Assembly: GCA_003218975.1 (NCBI GenBank)
Contig: QHPD01000109.1
Coordinates: 1-60,452, forward strand
Source: Verrucomicrobiota bacterium
GTDB lineage: Bacteria > Verrucomicrobiota > Verrucomicrobiia > Chthoniobacterales > UBA10450
Direction of reading: 5' to 3'
Length of the DNA: 60,452 nt
The notes under the pieces were generated by a model, which did no database searches, was not told where the DNA came from, and was given only the letters and a program-made list of their open reading frames with translations. The translations under genes and the position numbers were made by a program. Shown piece by piece: positions 16,340 to 24,620 of this stretch. Positions within the stretch are counted from its first letter, which is position 1. The number at the start of each line of letters is the position of its first letter.

Positions 16340-17613
16340 TTAGAACATCACCTGCACGCGACCGATGACTTCATCGAATTGATCATCGCCAAACTCCGGA
16401 TGCGCTTGGCGGAAATCCGACCAGGTATGAATGTAGTTGACCATTAGCTTCAGACCGTCGCCGTGGATGTAATAATTGAGTCCACCGAGGATCGAATAAA
16501 GCCCATCGTTTCCCTTTTGTCCGGGATTTAAGTACTGCCATTGAACTACAGCCTGCAGCTTCTTCGGAAGGAGGAAATAAGCGCCCGTTACATAGAAGCC
16601 GTCCGTCGTAAAGTTGGAAAACGTCGGCGGCACGCCGTTAACGGTGCGACCCTGGACGTGTTCCTGGAGGTATTCACCGATTAATGATCGTCGCGGCTGT
16701 TGAGCACGTCGCCGCCCAGTTTCAGACTGGAAGCCTGACCGAAGACTTTGCCTTTGAACGGCATCAACTCAAGGCGGCCGACATACATGAAATTGTTATT
16801 GTCGTTATTGTTGATGTTGCGTCCGTTCCCGTTGAAGATCCCGGCGTAATAGGTCAGCAAATCCTTCTGCGCTGGCCAAAGGGTCGTGAACGGTTTTCCC
16901 CAAAGTTCAACACCGATCTGCCGTTCCGGGGTGATTGCGCCGGTCGGAAGACTACGCTCGATAATGAAAAGGGCTGTGTCAGGAGTCAGCTGCTCCAAAC
17001 CGAATGGCGCTTTGTATTGGCCGATCTTAATTTGCGCCGCAGGAAACCGATGCCAGTTGAGCCAAATGTCGGTTCCCGAAAAGTCGGTGCGGTTGGATGG
17101 AGAAGTGCCATCGCTATTCTCGAAATCGCCTTCCATTTTGAAATCGAATTGCTCGGCAAATTCGCCGGTCAGGCTGATCCGTGCCCGGCGCAGGCGGAAA
17201 CGATCTTTCAACGCTGTTTGACCGAAGCGCCCTTCGAACGCGGACACGTCGCCGTCTTCAAAATTCGCCTGGATGAATCCGCCCAGCACCAGCTTCAGTT
17301 CCGGCCCACGCTGCTGCACGGAAACCGGCGGTTTCTCTTCTTCGACAACGGCTTTCTCGACATACGTTTTTCCGTCGTAAGCGACTTTCTTTTTCAATTT
17401 CCCCTCAGGCGGATACGCAGCTTGTCTGGTTTTCAAGTTGTTGATTTCTGCTTGCAGATCAGCGTTGCGTTTCTGCAGCAGCTCCACTGCGCGCTCGAGT
17501 TTTTCGATTCGCGCAGTCTCAGACGATGACTCCGCGCGAAGCGGCTGCGCGGTTAGTAAAATAACAGCCAGGCTTGCGCCCGCTGCCCGTAAGACGAATT
17601 TCTTAATGAACAT
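16340..17613 (-). pseudogene. OprP/OprO-type (phosphate-selective) porin with a single-base frameshift
   Basis: The 5' part (16681-17613, 310 codons) has a signal peptide ending near RAES, a coiled coil (about 33-62), and a porin barrel with FRLRRARISLTGEFAEQFDFKMEGDFEN and IGQYKAPFGLEQLTPDT. It stops at 16681 just after DDH. One frame over, reading continues without a break as IGEYLQEHVQG and then PPTFSNFTTDGFYVTGAY to the barrel end GRVQVMF at 16340. Adding one base near 16681-16686 restores a protein of about 424 residues. An AAGGAGAAACTT ribosome-binding site precedes the ATG. A candidate PHO box lies upstream and phoB is divergent, which fits phosphate uptake. Confidence 0.8.
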
Positions 17614-17708
17614 AAGTTTCTCCTTGGTTTTTGATGGTTGGATCGAGAGGCAAGAGCCAGCTCGGTCAGCAGCTGCCTAATCGAACGCGAACGAAACTAA
17701 AAGCCGAT

Positions 17709-17737
17709 TGTTACAAGCGTATGACGAGAAAGTAACG
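17709..17737. promoter_or_regulatory. candidate PHO box between porin and phoB
   Basis: On the minus strand three 7-base half-sites, CGTTACT, CGTCATA and TGTAACA, are spaced exactly 11 bases apart. They resemble the PhoB consensus (C/T)TGTCAT(A/T). The site lies about 96 bp from the porin ATG and 95-125 bp from phoB, so it could serve either or both. Confidence 0.65.
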
Positions 17738-17832
17738 ATTTGGCAAACTTTCCCACAAAAGGCCGAAGCGATTCTATAAATTCGTGCAGAAATATTGGAA
17801 TTTAAGGCGCGGGCGAGTTGATTTGCTATTCC

Positions 17833-18525
17833 ATGGAGATCGGCTCTGGCAGGAATATCCTGATCATCGAAGATGAGAGCGATGTTGCCGACCTTCTCAC
17901 GCTGAATTTGCGCAAGGCGGGCTTCAGGATTTCGACAGCCGCCGACGGCGCGAGCGGTTTGCAGAAGGCGCGCGACGACAGACCTGATTTCATTGTTCTT
18001 GATCTGATGTTGCCAAAAATGTTGGGACTCGAAGTCTGCAGAATTTTGAAGAGCGACACGGCGACGCGTCACATTCCGATTTTGATGTTAACGGCGAAAG
18101 CAGAAGAGATTGATCGCATTGTCGGTCTGGAATTCGGCGGCGACGATTACGTGACGAAGCCGTTCAGCCCGCGGGAAGTCGTCTTGCGGATCAAGGCCAT
18201 CTTGCGCCGTGCCGAGGGCGGGGCAGAAGACGAATGTCTGAGCGCCGGTTCGATCGTGATTGATCCGGCGCGGCACGAAGTTTCTGTCCATGGCAAACGC
18301 GTCAATCTCACCAGCCTCGAATTTAAACTTTTGCGCACGCTCATGCAGCGGCGCGGTCGCGTCCAGGCGCGCGATCGGTTGCTTAACGACGTTTGGGGTT
18401 ACGAAAGCGTCATCGATACGCGCACCGTGGATACGCATGTACGACGGCTGCGTAAAAAACTCGGCAAAGCCGCCGATGCAATCGAAAGCGTGCGCGGGTT
18501 CGGCTATCGCCTGAGGGAAAATTAG
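17833..18525 (+). CDS. phoB: phosphate regulon response regulator
   Basis: This 230-residue OmpR-family regulator has a receiver domain (7-123) with D57 as phosphoacceptor (IVLDLMLP), T87 and K109 in YVTKPFS. A winged-helix DNA-binding domain (about 132-228) follows, ending HVRRLRKKLGKAADAIESVRGFGYRLREN. A TTG at 17818 would add five residues; I prefer the ATG at 17833. It lies 6 bp before phoR and is followed by the pst genes, which identifies it as PhoB rather than another OmpR-type regulator. It would bind the sites at 17709 and 19884. Confidence 0.92.
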   Translation: MEIGSGRNILIIEDESDVADLLTLNLRKAGFRISTAADGASGLQKARDDRPDFIVLDLMLPKMLGLEVCRILKSDTATRHIPILMLTAKAEEIDRIVGLEFGGDDYVTKPFSPREVVLRIKAILRRAEGGAEDECLSAGSIVIDPARHEVSVHGKRVNLTSLEFKLLRTLMQRRGRVQARDRLLNDVWGYESVIDTRTVDTHVRRLRKKLGKAADAIESVRGFGYRLREN

Positions 18526-18531
18526 GCCCAG

Positions 18532-19803
18532 ATGTGGTGGCTAATCCTGGCCATAATCTGCGGCATAGTCGCAGTGACAGTACTGGTGTTCTGGCGAAAA
18601 TGGGCTGCGCCGTGGCGACAAATTGAAGAGCTCGTGACGCAAATCGGGCGCGGCGAGCGGCCGCCCACTTTCCTGGTCGATGGCGGAGCAGACGCGCAAC
18701 GGGTTGGCCTGGCGCTGGAGAGTATTTTTGCGCGCCAGCAGGAACTCGATCGCCAGATGGCCGGGCGCGAATCCGGCACCCAAACGATTCTTGGCGCGGT
18801 GCAGGATGGCCTGCTGGTGGTTGACGCGCGCCGCCGCATTACGCTCACGAATCGAACGTTCGAGGAACTGTTCGGGCTGCGAGGCCCAGCCGCCGGCGTC
18901 CCTTTGCTTGAGACCGTCCGCCACGCAACGCTGGATTGGCTGATTGCGGAAACGCTGCGCACCGGCGAAGCAATGCGCAGCGAGTTGAGCCTTGCCGATT
19001 CACAAACCCACAGCGAGCGGCACATCGAAGTCAATGCTGTCCCAATCAAGAATGCTCTCGATGAAACGACCGGCGCGGTATTACTTTTTCATGATATCAC
19101 AGAATTGAAGCGGCTGGATCAAATCCGAAGCGATTTCGTCGCGAATGTTTCACACGAGTTGCGAACCCCGTTGTCGATTCTGCGCGGCTACGTCGAGACG
19201 TTGCTCGATAATCCGAAACCTTCGCGAGAGGAACTGGCACGGATCCTTGCGATCATGGAACGGCATTCCAAACGGCTAGGACTTCTGGTCGAAGATCTGC
19301 TGAGCCTTGCCCAGTTGGAATCATCAAACGCAACGCTGGCGCTCAGCGTTGTACGAGTGGAGGAGTTGTTTAATAACGTCGTCCGTGACTGGAGAGAAAA
19401 ACTCGCGGCAAAGAACCTAAAAGTGATTGTCGATGTTTCGCCGGACGCATCGACACTTCGCGCGGATGAAACCCGGCTACAGGAAGTCCTCTACAATCTG
19501 CTGGAAAACGCGGTGAAATATTCGCGTGAGAAAGGCCAGATTCAGCTGCAAGCAGGACGGCGCGGTCCCGAAACCGTGCTCAGCGTGAGCGATGATGGCA
19601 CCGGCATCTCAAAAGAGGATTTGCCACGCATTTTCGAGCGATTTTATCGCGCTGACAAAGCGCGCAGTCGGGAGCTCGGCGGCACTGGTCTCGGGCTGGC
19701 GATTGTGAAACATATTGCCCAATTGCATGGTGGTCGCGTGGAAGCCGAGAGTGAGCTTGGCAAAGGAACCACGATTCGCGTGGTCTTGCCGACGCATCCG
19801 TAG
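18532..19803 (+). CDS. phoR: phosphate regulon sensor histidine kinase
   Basis: This 423-residue kinase has one N-terminal transmembrane helix (1-22), a basic linker, and a PAS domain (about 84-190, starting TILGAVQDGLLVVDARRR). HisKA has the phosphorylated H208 in FVANVSHELRTPLS, and HATPase_c carries ENAVKYS, DDGTGISKEDLPRIFERFYR and GGTGLGLAIVKH. PhoR has no large periplasmic domain; it reads phosphate status through PstSCAB-PhoU. It autophosphorylates when phosphate is scarce and activates PhoB. Confidence 0.92.
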   Translation: MWWLILAIICGIVAVTVLVFWRKWAAPWRQIEELVTQIGRGERPPTFLVDGGADAQRVGLALESIFARQQELDRQMAGRESGTQTILGAVQDGLLVVDARRRITLTNRTFEELFGLRGPAAGVPLLETVRHATLDWLIAETLRTGEAMRSELSLADSQTHSERHIEVNAVPIKNALDETTGAVLLFHDITELKRLDQIRSDFVANVSHELRTPLSILRGYVETLLDNPKPSREELARILAIMERHSKRLGLLVEDLLSLAQLESSNATLALSVVRVEELFNNVVRDWREKLAAKNLKVIVDVSPDASTLRADETRLQEVLYNLLENAVKYSREKGQIQLQAGRRGPETVLSVSDDGTGISKEDLPRIFERFYRADKARSRELGGTGLGLAIVKHIAQLHGGRVEAESELGKGTTIRVVLPTHP

Positions 19804-19883
19804 CTTCCACTGCATCGCGCCAGTCGTAGGCCCTGTCTTCTGTAGCGGTTCTTGCGAGCGACGCAGGTAGAGAGCGCTCTCCC

Positions 19884-19901
19884 CTGTCACACAAAAGTAA
19901 C
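19884..19901 (+). promoter_or_regulatory. candidate PHO box upstream of pstS
   Basis: CTGTCAC and AAGTAAC are placed 11 bases apart, 50 bp before the pstS ATG. The first half-site is a near-perfect PhoB half-site and the second is degenerate. The position is right for PhoB-dependent activation. Confidence 0.55.
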
Positions 19902-19950
19902 ATTAAACTTTTTGACGCTTCCGCGCGCGCTGCGGCAGGCTGGAACACGC

Positions 19951-20970
19951 ATGAAACCTTTAAAATTTAGGCGCAAAACTTTAGCGTTGGTGCTGTTAGC
20001 GGGAATGAGTGCGACCGCCTCGGCGCAGATGATGATTAACGGCGCAGGTGCAACATTCCCGTATCCGATCTACTCGAAGTGGTTCGATGAGTACGCAAAA
20101 GTGGACCCTTCTGTCCGATTTAATTATCAATCGATCGGATCCGGCGGAGGCCAAAAACAAATCCTCGCGCAAACGGTCGATTTCGGCGCATCGGATGGTC
20201 CGATGAGCGATGAGAATCTCGCGAAGGCGCCGGGCAAACTCTTGCACATTCCAACGGTCGCGGGAGCGGATGTGGTTGCTTATAACCTGCCCGGAAATCC
20301 GGCGTTAAAGTTCGATGCTGATACGATTGCGGGAATTTTTCTTGGCCAAATCAAGAAGTGGAACGACCCGAAAATCACCACGCTCAATCCGGGAGTGAGC
20401 TTACCCGATCAGGAGATCGTGGTTGTGCACCGCTCCGATGGCAGCGGAACGACTTACATTTGGACCGATTACCTAAGCAAGATCAGCCCGGAATGGAAAA
20501 GCAAGGTCGGGACGAATACTTCTGTAAACTGGCCGACCGGAATCGGCGGTAAAGGAAACGAAGGCGTGGCCGGGCAAATCAAGCAGACGCCGGGCGCGCT
20601 CGGCTATGTGGAATTGATCTACGCGGTGCAAAACAAGATGCCGTACGCCGAGGTCAAGAACGCAGCCGGCGAATTTGTGAAGCCGAATATTCAATCGGTC
20701 ACTGCCGCGCTCGCGACGGCGGATATTCCGGAGGATTTCCGTTTCTCCATCACCAACGCACCAGGCAAAGATGCGTATCCGATCTGCGGTGCCACCTGGT
20801 TGCTGGTCTATGAGCAACAGAAGGATGCGACCAAAGGAAAGAAGCTGGTGGAATTTCTAAAATGGGCCGTGAAAGACGGCGAGAAAATGGCCAGGGACCT
20901 CCAATACGCACCCCTGCCGGAGAACCTTCAGGAACGTGTCCTGAAGCGAATCCACGAAATCAAAATATAG
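19951..20970 (+). CDS. pstS: phosphate ABC transporter substrate-binding protein
   Basis: This 339-residue periplasmic protein has a signal peptide cleaved after TASAQ (about residue 26). Phosphate-binding motifs are present: INGAGATFPYPIYSKWFDEY, YQSIGSGGGQKQI, VDFGASDGPMSDE and HRSDGSGTTYIWTDYLS. The upstream frame is open back to 19852, but the signal peptide fixes the start at 19951. It captures inorganic phosphate at high affinity for PstCAB. It ends 11 bp before pstC. Confidence 0.96.
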   Translation: MKPLKFRRKTLALVLLAGMSATASAQMMINGAGATFPYPIYSKWFDEYAKVDPSVRFNYQSIGSGGGQKQILAQTVDFGASDGPMSDENLAKAPGKLLHIPTVAGADVVAYNLPGNPALKFDADTIAGIFLGQIKKWNDPKITTLNPGVSLPDQEIVVVHRSDGSGTTYIWTDYLSKISPEWKSKVGTNTSVNWPTGIGGKGNEGVAGQIKQTPGALGYVELIYAVQNKMPYAEVKNAAGEFVKPNIQSVTAALATADIPEDFRFSITNAPGKDAYPICGATWLLVYEQQKDATKGKKLVEFLKWAVKDGEKMARDLQYAPLPENLQERVLKRIHEIKI

Positions 20971-20981
20971 TATAAAGGGGC

Positions 20982-21974
20982 ATGGAGATTGCCACACCTC
21001 CAGCAGCCGCTTCGCTTGCGCCGCGCTCAGCGGCGCAAGCGATGGTCCCGCCCTCGCGCTTTGGCGATAAAGCATTCGAGTGGCTTACCCTCGCCATGGC
21101 GATGGCGGTGGTTCTGCTCGTCATTTTAATCGGCTGGCAACTGTGGCGTGGATCTTCGCTCGCGGTTCAAAAATTTGGGTTTCATTTTCTCACCACCTCG
21201 ACCTGGGACCCGGTCACGGAGCAATTTGGCGCGCTGCCATTTATTTACGGAACGCTGGTTTCTTCCTTTATTGCGTTGCTCATCGCTGTGCCGTTGAGCG
21301 TCGCGACTGCGGTTTACCTTACGGAACTTGCGCCGCTCTGGATTCGGCAGCCGATTGTTTCGTTGATCGAGATGCTGGCGGCGATACCGAGTGTAATCCT
21401 CGGATTGTGGGGCATTTTCGTCATGATTCCGTGGTTGCGCGATTATCCGTTTCCGCTGCTGAAACGATTCTTTGGGTGGACGCCATTCTTCAGCGGGCCG
21501 ATCTACGGGACCAGCATGCTCGCGGGCGGAATCATTATCGCCATTATGATTCTGCCAATCATCACCTCAGTCTCGCGCGAGATTCTGCGCAGCGTTCCGA
21601 ACTTGCAGCGCGAGGCAGCCTACGCACTCGGTGCGACACGCTGGGAGGTGACGCGGATCGCGGTCCTGAGCTATGCGAGGAAAGGCTTGTTCGGTGCCGT
21701 GATTCTTGGCCTCGGGCGCGCGCTTGGCGAAACGATGGCGGTGACAATGGTGATCGGCAACACGCCGCAGATCGCGGCGTCGCTTTTTAAGCCCGGCTAC
21801 ACCCTTGCCAGCGTTATCGCGAATGAGTTCACCGAAGCAACTACGGACATTTATTTGCAGGCGCTGTTCGAGATTGGGCTGGTGCTCTTCGGAGTCACGA
21901 TTCTGGTGAACCTGATCGCGCAACTTCTTCTCAAAACCTTGACGACAACATCAACAACGCGCGCCGTGCAATGA
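20982..21974 (+). CDS. pstC: phosphate ABC transporter permease PstC
   Basis: This 330-residue protein has six predicted membrane helices. A cytoplasmic N-terminal extension of about 30 residues, rich in Ala and Pro, precedes them. The coupling loop is ILRSVPNLQREAAYALGATRWEVTRIAVL, followed by GLGRALGETMAVTMVIGN, the classical PstC signature. It pairs with PstA to form the channel. It overlaps pstA by four bases (ATGA). Confidence 0.95.
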   Translation: MEIATPPAAASLAPRSAAQAMVPPSRFGDKAFEWLTLAMAMAVVLLVILIGWQLWRGSSLAVQKFGFHFLTTSTWDPVTEQFGALPFIYGTLVSSFIALLIAVPLSVATAVYLTELAPLWIRQPIVSLIEMLAAIPSVILGLWGIFVMIPWLRDYPFPLLKRFFGWTPFFSGPIYGTSMLAGGIIIAIMILPIITSVSREILRSVPNLQREAAYALGATRWEVTRIAVLSYARKGLFGAVILGLGRALGETMAVTMVIGNTPQIAASLFKPGYTLASVIANEFTEATTDIYLQALFEIGLVLFGVTILVNLIAQLLLKTLTTTSTTRAVQ

Positions 21975-22837
21975 CGATGCATTCCAGCCGAGCAGACAAT
22001 CACACTTGGCGCAAGATCATGAATGCGCTGGCCTCGGCCACTACGTTTGTCTCCGCGCTCCTGGTGATCGCCCCGCTAGGTCTGATCTTTTTTCATCTTC
22101 TTGCTAACGGCGCGAGTTCGGTGAACTGGGCTTTTTTCACGCATTTGCCAAAGCCGGTCGGTGAGGCTGGCGGCGGAATGGTGAACGCAATTGTTGGCTC
22201 GCTAGAATTGCTCGCGTTCGCCTCTGCGATCGGTATTCCAATCGGAGTTCTGGGCGGCGTTTACCTGGCCGAATACGGAACTGCGCGCGCGAATGCGCTG
22301 CTGCGTTTTGTCGCCGACGTACTCAACGGTGTGCCGTCAATCACGTTTGGTGTTGTCGTTTACGGGCTGGTCGTGTTGCGTTTCAAAGGCTTCTCCGCCT
22401 ATGCTGGCGGCCTCGCGCTTGGCTTGATCATGGTCCCACTCATTCTGCGCACGACTGAGGAAGTGATTCTGCTGGTGCCGAATGGTTATCGCGAGGCTGC
22501 CCTCGCGCTCGGCGTCGCTCGTTGGAAAACGATCGTTTACATCGTAATGAAGACTGCTTCCAAGGGAATCATCACTGGCATTCTGCTGGCGTTGGCAAGA
22601 GTCGGCGGCGAGACTGCACCGCTCCTCTTCACCGCCTTCGGCAATCGGTTTTGGAACCATAACTTGAGCGAACCGATCGCTGCGCTTCCATTGCAGATTT
22701 TTACTTACGCAATCTCTCCCTACGACGATTGGCATCGCCAAGCCTGGGCCGGCGCCCTGGTGCTCGTCACGGGAATTTTTTGCGTTAATGTACTGGTGAG
22801 AATCCTGACGCGCGGACGAACGACATCCGCCGTCTAG
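21971..22837 (+). CDS. pstA: phosphate ABC transporter permease PstA
   Basis: This 288-residue six-helix permease carries the coupling loop ILLVPNGYREAALALGVARWKTIVYIV and the PstA signature LALARVGGETAPLLFTAFGN. It forms the transmembrane pore with PstC. Its stop lies 12 bp before the most likely pstB start, so the genes are tightly packed. Confidence 0.95.
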   Translation: MTMHSSRADNHTWRKIMNALASATTFVSALLVIAPLGLIFFHLLANGASSVNWAFFTHLPKPVGEAGGGMVNAIVGSLELLAFASAIGIPIGVLGGVYLAEYGTARANALLRFVADVLNGVPSITFGVVVYGLVVLRFKGFSAYAGGLALGLIMVPLILRTTEEVILLVPNGYREAALALGVARWKTIVYIVMKTASKGIITGILLALARVGGETAPLLFTAFGNRFWNHNLSEPIAALPLQIFTYAISPYDDWHRQAWAGALVLVTGIFCVNVLVRILTRGRTTSAV

Positions 22838-22849
22838 CGTTTGTTGCGA

Positions 22850-23698
22850 ATGGTTAATTTAATTATGGCAAGTCCGGATCCTGCGGTTGTCGAACATGTC
22901 GAACGGCCGGCCGAGCTGTCCCCCACCACCGAGCCTGCGCCACCGTTAACTTTCCAGGTGAAGAATGTATCGATCTGGTACGGCGAGAAGCGTGCCATTG
23001 ATGATGTGACGCTCGACATCGCATCGAATGCGGTGACTGCTATTATCGGGCCGAGCGGTTGCGGGAAATCAACGTTTCTCCGCTGTCTCAACCGTATGCA
23101 CGAGCTCGTGCCGAAGACGCGTGTCGAAGGAAGAGTCCTCCTTCAAGGCGAGGATCTCTATTCGAGCACTGTCGATCCCGCGATCGTTCGCCGCCGGGTC
23201 GGCATGGTCTTCCAAAAATCGAATCCGTTTCCGACGATGTCGATTGGCGAGAATGTTATCATTGGTTTGCGATTGAACGGAGTGCGCAACCAAAAATTTC
23301 TCAATGAACGTCTGGAAAAATCGCTCCGCATGGCTGCTCTTTGGGATGAGGTGAAAGATGATTTGCACAAGTCCGGCACCAGCCTTTCCGGTGGCCAGCA
23401 GCAAAGGCTTTGCATTGCCCGCGCGCTCGCGGTGGAACCGGAAGTGCTTTTAATGGACGAACCCTGTTCGGCGCTTGATCCGATCGCCACAGCCAAGATT
23501 GAGGAATTGATCTATGAGCTCAAAGCCCAATACACGATCGTAACGGTAACGCACAACATGCAACAGGCCGGCCGCATCTCTGATTTTACCGCGTTCCTTT
23601 ACATGGGCCGCCTGATTGAGTTTGGATCGACAACGAAGATCTTCACCAACCCGAGCCAGAAACAGACGGAGGATTACATCACCGGTCGGTTCGGCTAA
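22850..23698 (+). CDS. pstB: phosphate ABC transporter ATP-binding protein
   Basis: From the ATG at 22850 this is a 282-residue ATPase; an ATG at 22865 or a TTG at 22841 are alternatives, and no strong ribosome-binding site decides. Walker A is GPSGCGKST, the Q-loop is in [11 protein letters not shown], the ABC signature is [14 protein letters not shown], Walker B is [13 protein letters not shown], and the H-loop is VTHN. The first 30 residues are a low-complexity extension before the usual PstB start. It powers phosphate import and helps signal to PhoR. Confidence 0.95.
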   Translation: MVNLIMASPDPAVVEHVERPAELSPTTEPAPPLTFQVKNVSIWYGEKRAIDDVTLDIASNAVTAIIGPSGCGKSTFLRCLNRMHELVPKTRVEGRVLLQGEDLYSSTVDPAIVRRRVGMVFQKSNPFPTMSIGENVIIGLRLNGVRNQKFLNERLEKSLRMAALWDEVKDDLHKSGTSLSGGQQQRLCIARALAVEPEVLLMDEPCSALDPIATAKIEELIYELKAQYTIVTVTHNMQQAGRISDFTAFLYMGRLIEFGSTTKIFTNPSQKQTEDYITGRFG

Positions 23699-23727
23699 TT
23701 ACTATGACTAAAACGCGTCCAACAAAT

Positions 23728-23808
23728 GCTGTAGCGTCCGCTATCCTCAGCGGATTTCGCACTGCCACGCCGAGTGCCCGGTGCGCTCATGAGAGCGCAC
23801 GCTATAGC
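23728..23808. repeat. palindromic repeat (GTAGC family) between pstB and phoU
   Basis: The outer stem GCTGTAGCG/CGCTATAGC encloses two hairpins: a 6-bp stem (TCCGCT/AGCGGA) and a perfect 8-bp stem at 23781-23800. This three-way layout is shared by the elements at 34525, 47683 and 49179. Confidence 0.65.
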
Positions 23809-23825
23809 CTGATGCTGATGATGTG

Positions 23826-24512
23826 ATGATCACACCAAAACACATTCTTGGGACATTCGACGAAGCGCTCGCTTCTCTGCGCAACAACGTCCTGATGATG
23901 TCGAGCCTGACCGAGCGCAGCTTGGAGCGAGCGATGAAGGGCTTGTTCAATCGCGATGACGATCTTTGCGCACATGCAATCGCCGATGATGAAGAGATCG
24001 ATCAACTCGAGATACAGATCGACAAGGATGGCGTGGCAATTTTGTTGCGGTTTCAGCCGGTAGCCTCCGATCTGCGCCGCGTTGTTTCCGCCATGAAACT
24101 TTCATCGAATCTGGAGCGCATGGCTGATCAGGCGACGACGATTGCGCGACGCGCGCGGAAGTTAAATCAACATCCGCCGTTAGCCGAGGTCGAATTGATC
24201 CGACCGATGTACGAGCAGGCCGTGTCGATGTTTAAGGACAGTGTGGATGCCTTCGCGCGCGAGGATGTCGATCTTGCGCGCGCGGTCGTTCCACGCGATC
24301 AAAAGCTGGATGATTTGAATCGCGCTGCTAGTCGCAAATTAATCGAGCGCATGGCGCACGACCCCGAGCAATTGCGAGGCTACTTGAATCTGATTTTCAT
24401 TGGCCGTTGCCTCGAACGCGTAGGCGATCATGCCACTAATATTGCCGAAGATGCTGTCTATGCGGCCGCCGCTGAAGATATCCGGCATCAGCCTGTGGTG
24501 GCCACGACGTGA
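23826..24512 (+). CDS. phoU: phosphate signalling protein PhoU
   Basis: This 228-residue helical protein has two PhoU repeats (about 10-105 and 115-215). Each carries the metal-binding pattern: SSNLERMADQATTIARRA in the first and CLERVGDHATNIAEDAVY in the second. It links transporter state to PhoR and restrains PhoB when phosphate is plentiful. ATG at 23826 is preferred over the GTG one codon earlier. A near-identical 3' fragment of a second phoU lies at 30614-30724. Confidence 0.95.
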   Translation: MITPKHILGTFDEALASLRNNVLMMSSLTERSLERAMKGLFNRDDDLCAHAIADDEEIDQLEIQIDKDGVAILLRFQPVASDLRRVVSAMKLSSNLERMADQATTIARRARKLNQHPPLAEVELIRPMYEQAVSMFKDSVDAFAREDVDLARAVVPRDQKLDDLNRAASRKLIERMAHDPEQLRGYLNLIFIGRCLERVGDHATNIAEDAVYAAAAEDIRHQPVVATT

Positions 24513-24620
24513 CGCGGCCAGTCGCGGCGTGTCCAGCTCTTGCCTAATTTCCCAAGCAGTGGTTGCGTGAATTAACGCGCGAGCTCGTTTTTCGGCCCGA
24601 GGATTCCAAGAAAGCGATAA

